Assembly (NCBI RefSeq): GCF_900112695.1
Contig: NZ_FOMT01000005.1
Coordinates: 565,957 to 629,956 of the forward strand
Direction: 5' to 3'
Length of the DNA: 64,000 nucleotides
DNA from: Paenibacillus catalpae
Lineage (GTDB): Bacteria > Bacillota > Bacilli > Paenibacillales > Paenibacillaceae
In this document: in pieces, positions 8,582 to 16,448 of the stretch
Numbering within the stretch: the first letter of the stretch is position 1
How the letters are laid out: every line of letters starts with the position of its first letter
The notes under the pieces: model-generated
The model's input: only the letters and a program-made list of their open reading frames with translations
What the model was told of the DNA's origin: nothing
Databases searched by the model: none
Program-made: the position numbers and the translations under genes

Positions 8582-8613
8582 TTGATTATACGATTAGTAA
8601 TCGTTAAGATCAA
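8582..8613. promoter_or_regulatory. Palindrome in a divergent intergenic region, possible operator
   Basis: ACGATTA (8590-8596), one central G, then TAATCGT (8598-8604) form a perfect odd palindrome, flanked by a further outer pair TTGAT (8582-8586) and ATCAA (8609-8613). It sits between the diverging HesB-like and carboxypeptidase genes and has no T run, so an operator is likelier than a terminator. The binding protein is unknown. Confidence 0.4.
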
Positions 8614-8664
8614 GTTAAGCTCTGCTGAAAATGAGCAAACGAAATAGGGAAGGTGGATGGAACA

Positions 8665-10176
8665 ATGACGGTACATAAGGAAACGACAGCAAAGTTTTTG
8701 GAGACAATCCGTAAGGTGAAAAGCTATGAGGAAGCGTTAGGCGTTCTGTACTGGGATCTTCGGACCGGCGCACCGCGCAAAGGCATGGATACCCGTTCGG
8801 AAGCGATTGGCGCGTTATCGGGCGATATGTTCAAGCTGTCGACCTCGCCGGAGCTTGGCGAATACTTGAATGAGCTGGAACAGCCTGCTGCCCAGGAGCA
8901 ATTATCCGATATTGAACGGAAGCTCGTCAGCGAAACACGCAAAGACTATGACCGGAGCGTCAAAATTCCACCAAAGCTCTATCAGGAATATGTTGTGCTC
9001 GCATCACAATCGGAATCCAAGTGGGAGGAAGCTAAAGCAAACAATGATTACGCAGGCTTTCAACCTTACCTCGAGAAGGTCATTAACTATACGCAGCAAT
9101 TCATTGATCTGTGGGGGCCAAAAGCAACCCGATATGATACCTTGCTTGACCAGTATGAACCGGGCATGACAACCGCTGAGCTGGACCGCGTATTTGGCGG
9201 CCTGCGCGAACAGTTGGTTCCTCTTGCATCTGCGATTGCAGCATCCCCGCATCAGCCGGATACTTCATTCCTGGGGCAAAAATACGATAAGCAGGCGCAA
9301 AAAGCGTTCAGCTTGTTCATTCTAAATCAGATGGGCTACAACTTTGAAGCAGGGCGGCTTGACGAGAGTACGCATCCGTTCGCAACAGGGCTGAATCCTG
9401 GCGATGTCCGTATTACAACCCGCTATCTGGAAAACGATGTGACAAGCGCCTTGTTTGGCACGATTCATGAGGGCGGACATGCCTTGTACGAGCAAAATAT
9501 TATGCCGGAGCTGATCGGTACTACGCTTTGCACAGGCACTTCGATGGGCATCCACGAATCGCAGTCGCGTTTCTGGGAAAACGTGATCGGCCGCAGCAAG
9601 CCGTTCTGGGAGCAATATTTCGGCAAGCTGCAGGAGAACTTCCCCGGACAGCTGGATGTATCCGTGGATCAGTTCTATCGCGGCATTAATGTGGTGGAGC
9701 CGTCCCTGATCCGGATCGAAGCGGATGAGCTAACCTACAACCTGCACATTATTATTCGTTATGAGATCGAGAAAATGATCTTTAATGAAGGAGCAAAAGC
9801 GGCGGATCTGCCGGCAATCTGGAATGACAAGTATAAGGAGTACCTGGGGATCGTTCCTCCTTCGAATGCCGAAGGCGTACTTCAGGATGTTCACTGGTCC
9901 GGCGGTGCGTTTGGTTACTTCCCGTCGTACTCACTTGGCAACATGTACGCAGCTCAAATGGCGGACACAATGGAGCGGGAGCTGGACGGCTTCTGGAACC
10001 TGGTTGGCCGCGGAGAGCTGCTTCCGATTAAGGAATGGCTGACCGAGCGGATTTACAAGTACGGCAAGCTGAAGTCGCCGTCGGAGCTGATTCAAAGCGT
10101 AACCGGCAAGCCGCTGGATCCTCAGCATCTGGTTAACTATTTGGAACGCAAATATAAAGATATTTATAAGCTGTAA
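8665..10176 (+). CDS. metallocarboxypeptidase, M32 family (Taq-type)
   Basis: 503 residues, normal for M32 carboxypeptidases, which remove C-terminal residues in the cytoplasm with a divalent metal. The zinc motif HEGGH is at 268-272 and is followed by the family HESQSRFWEN motif; DVRITTRY is also present. ATG 8665 is preferred to GTG 8653, because GGGAAGGTGG (8647-8656) is the ribosome binding site and would overlap the earlier codon. Monocistronic, with a strong terminator downstream. Confidence 0.93.
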   Translation: MTVHKETTAKFLETIRKVKSYEEALGVLYWDLRTGAPRKGMDTRSEAIGALSGDMFKLSTSPELGEYLNELEQPAAQEQLSDIERKLVSETRKDYDRSVKIPPKLYQEYVVLASQSESKWEEAKANNDYAGFQPYLEKVINYTQQFIDLWGPKATRYDTLLDQYEPGMTTAELDRVFGGLREQLVPLASAIAASPHQPDTSFLGQKYDKQAQKAFSLFILNQMGYNFEAGRLDESTHPFATGLNPGDVRITTRYLENDVTSALFGTIHEGGHALYEQNIMPELIGTTLCTGTSMGIHESQSRFWENVIGRSKPFWEQYFGKLQENFPGQLDVSVDQFYRGINVVEPSLIRIEADELTYNLHIIIRYEIEKMIFNEGAKAADLPAIWNDKYKEYLGIVPPSNAEGVLQDVHWSGGAFGYFPSYSLGNMYAAQMADTMERELDGFWNLVGRGELLPIKEWLTERIYKYGKLKSPSELIQSVTGKPLDPQHLVNYLERKYKDIYKL

Positions 10177-10195
10177 TTTCAAAGCTGCCGAAAAG

Positions 10196-10231
10196 GCGCC
10201 GCAGGAGAATTTTCCTGCGGCGCTTTTTTTT
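10196..10231 (+). terminator. Rho-independent terminator after the M32 carboxypeptidase gene
   Basis: GCGCCGCAGGA (10196-10206) pairs with TCCTGCGGCGC (10213-10223), 6-nt loop, followed by eight T. Confidence 0.9.
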
Positions 10232-10373
10232 GTGCCTGTTATTTGCAGCCTTTCTCTTATTTCCTGCTATTCGCCCTATTAGGGATGAGCATCGTTCGGG
10301 ATTCACCGCGTAAATTGTTCCTGCATAGGCTATTGTACTTACTTTAATTGAGTGTTAAACGGGAGGACTGGAA

Positions 10374-11384
10374 ATGAAGAGAAAGCTATGGCTGTCGCTG
10401 CTCCTCATTGTGGCGCTGATGACAACGGCCGCAATGGCCGGCTGCGGCAAAGGAAGCTCGGAGAAAACAAAGCTGACCATCGGCGAAGTAACAAGGTCCG
10501 TTTTTTATGCTCCGGAATATGTGGCTCTGGCGAAAGGCTTTTTCGCTGATGAAGGGCTGGACGTCACATTGACAACGACGGCTGGCGGGGACAAAACGAT
10601 GACTGCCCTGCTGTCCAACACGATTGACGTCGCGCTTGTTGGTTCGGAAACGTCGATCTACGTGTATCAGCAAGGCTCGGATGATCCGGTTATTAACTTT
10701 GCTCAAGTGACGCAAACCGACGGTACGTTCCTTGTGGCACGGAATGACGCGAACTTTGATTGGAACAATCTGAAGGGCTCTACCTTCCTCGGACAAAGAA
10801 AAGGCGGAATGCCGCAAATGGCGGGCGAATTCACGCTGAAGAAGCATGATATCAACCCGCACGAGGATCTGGAGCTGATTCAGAACGTTGATTTTGCCAA
10901 TATCGCTCCGGCTTTCGCATCTGGTACTGGCGACTATGTACAGCTCTTTGAACCAACAGCCTCCGTTTTCGAGAAACAAGGCACTGGCAAGGTTGTCGCT
11001 TCTTTTGGCGTAGAGAGCGGACATCTGCCTTATACCGTCTTTATGGCGAAGCAAAGCTATATCAAGAAAAATACAGCCACTATCCAATCGTTCACAGATG
11101 CCATTCAGCGCGCGCAACTCTGGGTGCAGGAAAATGACGCCGCAGCAATTGCGGAAGTTGTAGCTCCTTATTTCGATAACGTGGATAAAGACATCCTCAT
11201 CAGCTCGATTGACCGTTACAAACAACAAGGCTCCTATGCAACGGATCCGATTATTGATGAAGGCGAATGGAACAATCTGCTTGACGTAATGACTTCGGCA
11301 GGCGAGCTGCAGGAACGTACGGAGCATAGCGCTATAGTAGATAACAGCTTTGCTGAAAAAGCGATTGAAGATGTGAAAAAATAA
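10374..11384 (+). CDS. ABC transporter substrate-binding lipoprotein, NitT/TauT-like
   Basis: 336 residues. Lipoprotein signal peptide with lipobox AMAGC near residue 23. The mature part has the SsuA/TauA/ThiY-type pattern: TKLTIGEVTRSVFYAPEY, then LAKGFFADEGLDVTL and LLSNTIDVALVGSE. It would bind a small solute outside the membrane and deliver it to the permease encoded downstream. The ligand (sulfonate, nitrate, thiamine precursor or other) cannot be decided; no riboswitch is visible upstream. ATG 10374 follows GGGAGGA. First gene of a three-gene importer operon. Confidence 0.85.
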   Translation: MKRKLWLSLLLIVALMTTAAMAGCGKGSSEKTKLTIGEVTRSVFYAPEYVALAKGFFADEGLDVTLTTTAGGDKTMTALLSNTIDVALVGSETSIYVYQQGSDDPVINFAQVTQTDGTFLVARNDANFDWNNLKGSTFLGQRKGGMPQMAGEFTLKKHDINPHEDLELIQNVDFANIAPAFASGTGDYVQLFEPTASVFEKQGTGKVVASFGVESGHLPYTVFMAKQSYIKKNTATIQSFTDAIQRAQLWVQENDAAAIAEVVAPYFDNVDKDILISSIDRYKQQGSYATDPIIDEGEWNNLLDVMTSAGELQERTEHSAIVDNSFAEKAIEDVKK

Positions 11385-11397
11385 GGGGGACTGCCTG

Positions 11398-12192
11398 ATG
11401 GCTGGCGAAGATAATCGGCTGGAGCTAAAGGATGTTTCCCATGTTTATGTGAACGAAAAGGGTGCTTCCTTAGCCGTCGAGAAGTTGAATTTGACGGTTC
11501 GGCGCGGTGAGTTCGTCAGCCTCGTCGGTCCGAGCGGCTGCGGCAAAACAACCATTCTCAGCATGCTCGCTGGTTTATTTCCTCCAAGCGGAGGACAGGT
11601 GCTTCTGGCAGGAGCGCCTGTCCTTGGTCCGTCCAGACTGGTTGGCTATATGCTGCAGCAGGATTTTTTGTTCCCGTGGCGGACGATAAGGGATAACGCG
11701 GCAATTGGACTGGAAATTACCGGAGGGAAGACGGCAGCGGCGCTGAAGGAAGTGGACCGTCTGCTTACGGAGCTGGGGCTGCCGGGTTCAGGCAGCAAGT
11801 ATCCGCATGAGTTATCGGGAGGCATGAGGCAGCGCGTTGCCCTGGCACGCATGCTGGCGACAAATCCGGAAGTGATGCTGCTGGATGAGCCTTTTTCCGC
11901 GCTGGATCTGCATATTAAGCTTCAACTGGAGGATCTGGTGGATGAAACGCTGAAGCGGCTTGGCAAAACGGCCGTGCTCGTGACACATGACCTTGCCGAA
12001 GCGGTTGCTATGAGTGACCGGGTTATTGTGCTTGCCGCCAATCCGGGCAGAATTGTGAAGGAACTGGTCGTACCGGATGCGATCCGGCAGGCTACACCAA
12101 TGGAGGCGCGCAAACTGCCGGGATTCCAGGACGTATTTGATCAGCTGTGGGCAGAGCTAAACCGGGCAGAAGGAGGCGGCGGGCATGCCTGA
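11398..12192 (+). CDS. ABC transporter ATP-binding protein, NitT/TauT-like
   Basis: 264 residues with a complete ATPase motif set: Walker A GPSGCGKTT (~43-51), Q-loop MLQQDFLFPW, signature LSGGMRQR, Walker B VMLLDEP and switch His in VTHDLAEA. The Q-loop LFPW sequence is typical of the SsuB/TauB class. It lies 13 nt after the binding-protein gene and overlaps the permease gene by 8 nt, so the three proteins form one importer. Confidence 0.93.
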   Translation: MAGEDNRLELKDVSHVYVNEKGASLAVEKLNLTVRRGEFVSLVGPSGCGKTTILSMLAGLFPPSGGQVLLAGAPVLGPSRLVGYMLQQDFLFPWRTIRDNAAIGLEITGGKTAAALKEVDRLLTELGLPGSGSKYPHELSGGMRQRVALARMLATNPEVMLLDEPFSALDLHIKLQLEDLVDETLKRLGKTAVLVTHDLAEAVAMSDRVIVLAANPGRIVKELVVPDAIRQATPMEARKLPGFQDVFDQLWAELNRAEGGGGHA

Positions 12193-13045
12193 GAAGTTCA
12201 ACAACAAGGTTTCGTTATCCGGTGTACAAGAAGACCGGGAGAGCGGACTGAAGGAGCTTCATTTACAATACAAGTCAAAAGCAAGGCGGATCACGGCAGC
12301 AGTCGGGACAACGCAGATCACCATTTTACTGCTGTTCCTTGCCCTGTGGGAAGCGGCAGGGAGACAGCGCTGGATTGACCCGCTGCTGTTCAGCTACCCG
12401 ACGAAAATTATCAATCAGCTGTGGAATTCGATGGCTGACGGCTCGATCTGGCCGCATATCGGAATGACCGTATCCGAGACGATTATCGGGTTCATTCTTG
12501 GCACGTTGGTCGGCACAGGCATTGCGGCGCTATTATGGTGGTTCCCTTTTTTATCAAGGGTGCTCGATCCTTACCTGGTTGTACTAAACAGCTTGCCGAA
12601 GGTGGCGCTTGGTCCGCTCTTTATCGTCAGTCTTGGACCAGGTTTCAATTCGATTGTGGCGGTAACCTTATCCATAACGGTTATTATCACAACGATTAAC
12701 ATATACAACCGGTTCAGAGAGATCGAAGCCGGCTACATCAAGGTCGTCCGGCTTTTCGGAGCGAGCAGGGCACAGCTGTTCCGGCTTGTTATCCTGCCCG
12801 CATCCTTCCCGGTCATTATCTCGGCTCTGAAAGTTAACGTCGGCCTTGCCTGGATCGGAGTTATCGTCGGCGAGTTTCTGGTGGCGAAGCTGGGTTTAGG
12901 CTATCTCATGATCTACGGATTCCAGGTGTTTAATTTCACCCTTGTCCTGTCCACGTTGATCGTCATTGCTGTCGTCGCAACGATGATGTACCAGCTTGTG
13001 GCGATATTGGAAAGAAAGTTGACGTCAGGCTGGCGCGAGCGTTAG
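12185..13045 (+). CDS. ABC transporter permease, NitT/TauT-like
   Basis: 286 residues with about six transmembrane segments, the first at ~42-58 after a hydrophilic N-terminus. The cytoplasmic coupling loop EAGYIKVVRLFGASRAQLF followed by RLVILPASFP is the binding-protein-dependent permease (EAA) motif of the SsuC/TauC group. ATG 12185 overlaps the ATPase gene. The unusual 40-residue hydrophilic N-terminal extension is not diagnostic. Confidence 0.92.
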   Translation: MPEKFNNKVSLSGVQEDRESGLKELHLQYKSKARRITAAVGTTQITILLLFLALWEAAGRQRWIDPLLFSYPTKIINQLWNSMADGSIWPHIGMTVSETIIGFILGTLVGTGIAALLWWFPFLSRVLDPYLVVLNSLPKVALGPLFIVSLGPGFNSIVAVTLSITVIITTINIYNRFREIEAGYIKVVRLFGASRAQLFRLVILPASFPVIISALKVNVGLAWIGVIVGEFLVAKLGLGYLMIYGFQVFNFTLVLSTLIVIAVVATMMYQLVAILERKLTSGWRER

Positions 13046-13083
13046 GATAATCGTATGAATCTATCCGAACGTGAGGGAAATAA

Positions 13084-14052
13084 GTGGGCATTCGCATTAT
13101 CAAAACAGCATTAGCAGCCATTATCGCCATTTATACGGCCGTATATTTGAAGTTGGAACCACCTCTTGGTGCGGGTATTCTTGCTATTCTCGGTGTAGAA
13201 GTCAGCCGGATGAAAGGGCTGAAGAGCGCTGTCCAGCGTTTCGTTGCTTCTTCACTGGGACTTTTTTTTGCCTCTTTGGTATTTACAATCTTTGGCTTTC
13301 ACATCTGGGTCGTGGCGTTATTTATATTAATGACCTTTCCGGTGCTGGCACGGTTTCAACTCAAGGACGGGATTGTCACAAGCGCGGTTATCGTGTTCCA
13401 GCTGTTCGCCCACGGGGAAGTCACGGTTGATGTCTTGGGAAATGAAGTGCTTATTATGGTTGTTGGCCTCGGCTGGGCAACGATTATCAACTTCATCTAC
13501 ATGCCGAAGGATCAGCATTTGCTCGAGTCGCTGAAAGCGTCCGTAGAGCGGTTATTTGGCGTGATTTTTACCGAGATGGCCTTGACTCTGCGGGATCCGT
13601 CCCATATCTGGAACGGCAGCGAGCTGCTCGAGGTGCACCGGATCATAGATGAAGGTGCCCGGCGGGCGGTGTTGAACAAGGAGAACCGGTTATTTGGGCA
13701 GGAGCCTTACTGGTCCACCTATTTCGAGATGAGGCATCTCCAGCTTGAATCGGTGCAGGCTATGCTGGAGGAGTTAGCTCTCGTCTACGAGAAGCTGCCG
13801 CAGAATGAACCGCTGGCGGAGATATTGGAGCTGTTGTCCGAGGAAGTGAAATCCGAGGTTTACCGCGGCATTACGGAGAAACGCTTGTCCGATTTGAAGC
13901 AATTGTACAGGACGATGGAGCTTCCGCGTACTCGGGATGAATTCGAGCTGCGTGCCGCTATTTTGAAGATGAGGATGGAGCTTGAAAGATATTTGGAGAT
14001 TGCGAAGCGATTGAAGAAAAGAAATGTCATGTTAGACAAAGCGGAGCCATAA
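13084..14052 (+). CDS. aromatic acid exporter family membrane protein (YqjA-like)
   Basis: 322 residues: an N-terminal half with about four to six membrane helices (MGIRIIKTALAAIIAIYTAV at the start; GFHIWVVALFILMTFPVLAR) and a C-terminal cytoplasmic helical domain (~145-322) rich in Glu, Leu and Arg. This is the layout of the ArAE_1/DUF939 group, exemplified by B. subtilis YqjA. Transport of aromatic acids is inferred from the family name only. Start GTG 13084 has GAGGG six bases upstream. It lies 38 nt after the permease gene and may be read through from that operon. Confidence 0.8.
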   Translation: MGIRIIKTALAAIIAIYTAVYLKLEPPLGAGILAILGVEVSRMKGLKSAVQRFVASSLGLFFASLVFTIFGFHIWVVALFILMTFPVLARFQLKDGIVTSAVIVFQLFAHGEVTVDVLGNEVLIMVVGLGWATIINFIYMPKDQHLLESLKASVERLFGVIFTEMALTLRDPSHIWNGSELLEVHRIIDEGARRAVLNKENRLFGQEPYWSTYFEMRHLQLESVQAMLEELALVYEKLPQNEPLAEILELLSEEVKSEVYRGITEKRLSDLKQLYRTMELPRTRDEFELRAAILKMRMELERYLEIAKRLKKRNVMLDKAEP

Positions 14053-14098
14053 AATAAAGAGGGATAAAATTCGTGGCGGCGCGGGAAAAGATTCAGTC

Positions 14099-14126
14099 AC
14101 CCTAGACGAATGACCTGCATACACTT
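14099..14126 (+). promoter_or_regulatory. Probable sporulation promoter (SigE/SigK type) of cotE
   Basis: CATACACT at 14118-14125 fits the SigE -10 consensus (CATACAHT). The same bases nearly fit SigK (CATANNNTA), with AC at 14099-14100 spaced 17 nt upstream as in SigK promoters. The SigE -35 is weak (TCACCCT at 14097-14103). In B. subtilis cotE is read by both factors, which supports the call. Confidence 0.5.
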
Positions 14127-14159
14127 TAATTGAATGATTGTATGGAGGAGGTTAAATCG

Positions 14160-14717
14160 ATGACATTTGCAGATAAACAGCTACAAGGTAGAGAGATTAT
14201 AACGAAAGCTGTCTGCGGGAAAGGTCGTAAGTTTTCCACTGTCTCTCATACCGTAACACCGCCTCATCATCCGACCAGCATCTTGGGTGCATGGATAATC
14301 AACCACCAATATGAAGCGGTTCGATCGGGCGACGGCATTGAGGTAATAGGTACTTACGATATCAATATTTGGTATTCGTACAGCAAAAACTCGCAAACAG
14401 ACGTAGCAAAAGAATCCGTACATTATGTTGAGCATGTTCCTCTTTCTTATCTGGATCCGAAGCATCGGTCTTCTACGGAAGAAGTTTCTGCCGATTGCAT
14501 TCAGGAACCAAACTGCATTGAGGCAAACATCTCAACAAGCGGTTCTGGCGTTGTTGTTCGCGTTGAACGCGAGTTTTCGGTTGAGATGGTCGCCGAGACG
14601 AAAGTATGGGTAGCCTGCTTCCCGGGCGGCTACGATGACGGCAAAGAGCTTGAATTCGGTCTCGGCGACGGGGACTACGAGGATTTGGATCCGGAATTAC
14701 TGGACGACGAACTGTAA
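14160..14717 (+). CDS. cotE: spore coat morphogenetic protein CotE
   Basis: 185 residues. CotE organises the outer spore coat in the mother cell. Conserved landmarks: REIITKAVCGKGRKF, then SILGAWIINHQYEA, IEVIGTYDINIWYSYSKN and QPNCIEANIS, followed by REFSVEMVAETKVWV and a strongly acidic C-terminus. ATG 14160 is chosen because GGAGGAGG (14144-14151) lies eight bases upstream; ATG 14130 has no such site. Position before mutS-mutL is the same as in B. subtilis. A sporulation-type promoter precedes it and a terminator follows. Confidence 0.95.
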   Translation: MTFADKQLQGREIITKAVCGKGRKFSTVSHTVTPPHHPTSILGAWIINHQYEAVRSGDGIEVIGTYDINIWYSYSKNSQTDVAKESVHYVEHVPLSYLDPKHRSSTEEVSADCIQEPNCIEANISTSGSGVVVRVEREFSVEMVAETKVWVACFPGGYDDGKELEFGLGDGDYEDLDPELLDDEL

Positions 14718-14774
14718 GCCGGAAGCTCCTATCCGCTTCTGTACTGTAAGATATGCCGCGCGAGCGGTAAATTC

Positions 14775-14798
14775 GAGGGCGAAAGCCCTCTTTTTTTT
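14775..14798 (+). terminator. Rho-independent terminator after cotE
   Basis: GAGGGC (14775-14780), GAAA tetraloop, GCCCTC (14785-14790), then eight T. Short but typical. Confidence 0.85.
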
Positions 14799-14867
14799 GA
14801 ATTCATTTAATTTAGGCATTCGCCTCTCGATTGTGAACGCAGCAAAAAAATAGAAGAAGGTGGCGGT

Positions 14868-16073
14868 ATGGCTGGCAATCGGCTGAACCGGCTAGGCAGG
14901 GAAGAGCAGGCAGGAGAAGTACTCACAGAGCAGGAAATGCAGGCAAGATGGCTTCGCGCCGGTCTATACCGCGGACTGCAGGAGGATGAACGGTTATACC
15001 GGGTAAGCATAGCCGATCTCGCGTTATTGGAGCTGAAACGGATTAATCGAGACGGCAGAAACGTTGCGGAGCCGATTGCAGCAGCAGCAGGGCAAGCGGT
15101 GGAATGGCCGGAGGATCCCGTCCTTCGCAGGGTGATCCGGCGGGCGATAGCCGGGCTGTACGCCGTTAACCTCGATGCGGGAGAAGCGGATGTTGCCCTT
15201 GGCACTGACGGCCGGGTATCCATGAGAGCGGCGCGGAGGCGGAGAAGGGACTCGCCGCAGATGGAGGAGCTTCAGGAGCTGAATAAGGATGCCAGGCTGC
15301 TTGTTGGGGCGGATCCGGAGTTTGTGCTGATTCGGCCGGACGGCAAAGTCGCGCCGGCCTCCCGGTATTTGGGGGAAGGCGTCGGCGGAGCTGCGGGCAG
15401 CGACGCTATGCTGATCGGGCGGCGACTGGTGTATCCCGTCGCCGAGCTAAGGCCTGAGCCGGCCGCCGATCCGGCCGGGCTTACGGCCAATATCCGGCGG
15501 CTTCTGCTTCGCGCCGCCGGGTTAGTCCGCGACCCGAGCCTTCGCTGGGCCGCGGGTGCCATGCCCGTGCCGGGGCTCGCGCTCGGCGGGCATATCCATC
15601 TCAGCGGCGTACGGCTGACGCCGCGCCTCCTGAGACTGCTCGACAGCTACGCCGCGTTCCCGCTGGCGCTTGTCGAGGATCCCGCCGGCCGCGGGCGGCG
15701 CCCCCGCTACGGCGTCCTGGGCGATTACCGCCTGCAGCCGCATGGCGGTTTCGAATACCGGACGCTGCCGAGCTGGCTCGTGTCGCCGGCAGCGGCCAAA
15801 GCCGCCTTCGCGCTCGCGATTCTCTGCGCGCGCGAGGCGGATAAGCTGCATGACATACCGGCTCTTGACGAGCGGTATGTCGCAGCCTATTACGCCGGCG
15901 ACCGCGCGGAGCTCGCCGGCTGCCTGGACCGCGTCGCCTTTGCGATGCAGGCGACGGCAAGCTATGCCGCGCTGGCGCCTTACATCGAGCCTTTGCTCGA
16001 TGCGGCGCGGCGCGGCGTTACCTGGGATGAGCGGGCTGACATCCGCATCAAATGGCGCATCCCGCGCTCCTAG
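14868..16073 (+). CDS. putative amidoligase (phage phiEco32-like COOH-NH2 ligase type 2)
   Basis: 401 residues. Residues ~145-380 show the pattern I associate with the phiEco32-like amidoligase group of the glutamine-synthetase/ATP-grasp-like superfamily: GADPEFVLIRPDGK, then YPVAELRPEPA, GGHIHLSG and GGFEYRTLPSWL. These enzymes are predicted to form amide bonds; the substrate is unknown. ATG 14868 follows AGAAGGTGG. The second half is much richer in G+C than its neighbours (bases 15541-15600 are 45 of 60 G/C), suggesting a different history or codon pressure. Placement after cotE makes a spore-surface or peptide-modifying role conceivable, but that is inference. Confidence 0.7.
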   Translation: MAGNRLNRLGREEQAGEVLTEQEMQARWLRAGLYRGLQEDERLYRVSIADLALLELKRINRDGRNVAEPIAAAAGQAVEWPEDPVLRRVIRRAIAGLYAVNLDAGEADVALGTDGRVSMRAARRRRRDSPQMEELQELNKDARLLVGADPEFVLIRPDGKVAPASRYLGEGVGGAAGSDAMLIGRRLVYPVAELRPEPAADPAGLTANIRRLLLRAAGLVRDPSLRWAAGAMPVPGLALGGHIHLSGVRLTPRLLRLLDSYAAFPLALVEDPAGRGRRPRYGVLGDYRLQPHGGFEYRTLPSWLVSPAAAKAAFALAILCAREADKLHDIPALDERYVAAYYAGDRAELAGCLDRVAFAMQATASYAALAPYIEPLLDAARRGVTWDERADIRIKWRIPRS

Positions 16074-16448
16074 CTTTCTGCCGTTTACGCCTGCCCCTAT
16101 TATTCATCTAGGGGTGCGTCCTGGCCGGAGTTCAGAAGCTTCTTCTGCAGGTCAGCGGTAACCCGCTGAAGCCGACTATTTCATAAATCCGCTGCGTCGC
16201 CATATCCCTGTCGTTCTGTTTAGTCCAATATGATTTAGCGGAGCTGCAAGAGCTGCCGTCCCCTTATCCTTCTGAAGCGGCTTCCACCCTCGAATTCGAA
16301 TCTAGATTACCGGTCAGAACGGGCTTTTTCCCGTGCTCTTCTGACCGATCCCCGACCGTGCAGGTTGGCGCGCCGCAATCGGCTTGGTATAATAGCAGAA
16401 TGATGTTTTTTGTGATCAAATAACGCTATGTACCTGGGAGGGGCAACA
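16074..16448 (+). other. Intergenic region before mutS with hairpin and promoter
   Basis: 375 nt without a credible gene. It holds one inverted repeat at 16311-16347 (outer arms CGGTCAGAA and TTCTGACCG, inner CGGG/CCCG) and the mutS promoter at 16365-16393. The hairpin has no T run after it, so it is a weak terminator candidate or a structural element. Nothing else recognisable. Confidence 0.5.
16365..16393 (+). promoter_or_regulatory. SigA-type promoter of mutSL
   Basis: TTGGCG (16365-16370), 17-nt spacer, TATAAT (16388-16393), with an extended -10 TG at 16385-16386. The -10 is perfect and the spacing ideal. It lies ~55 nt before the mutS start. Confidence 0.85.
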
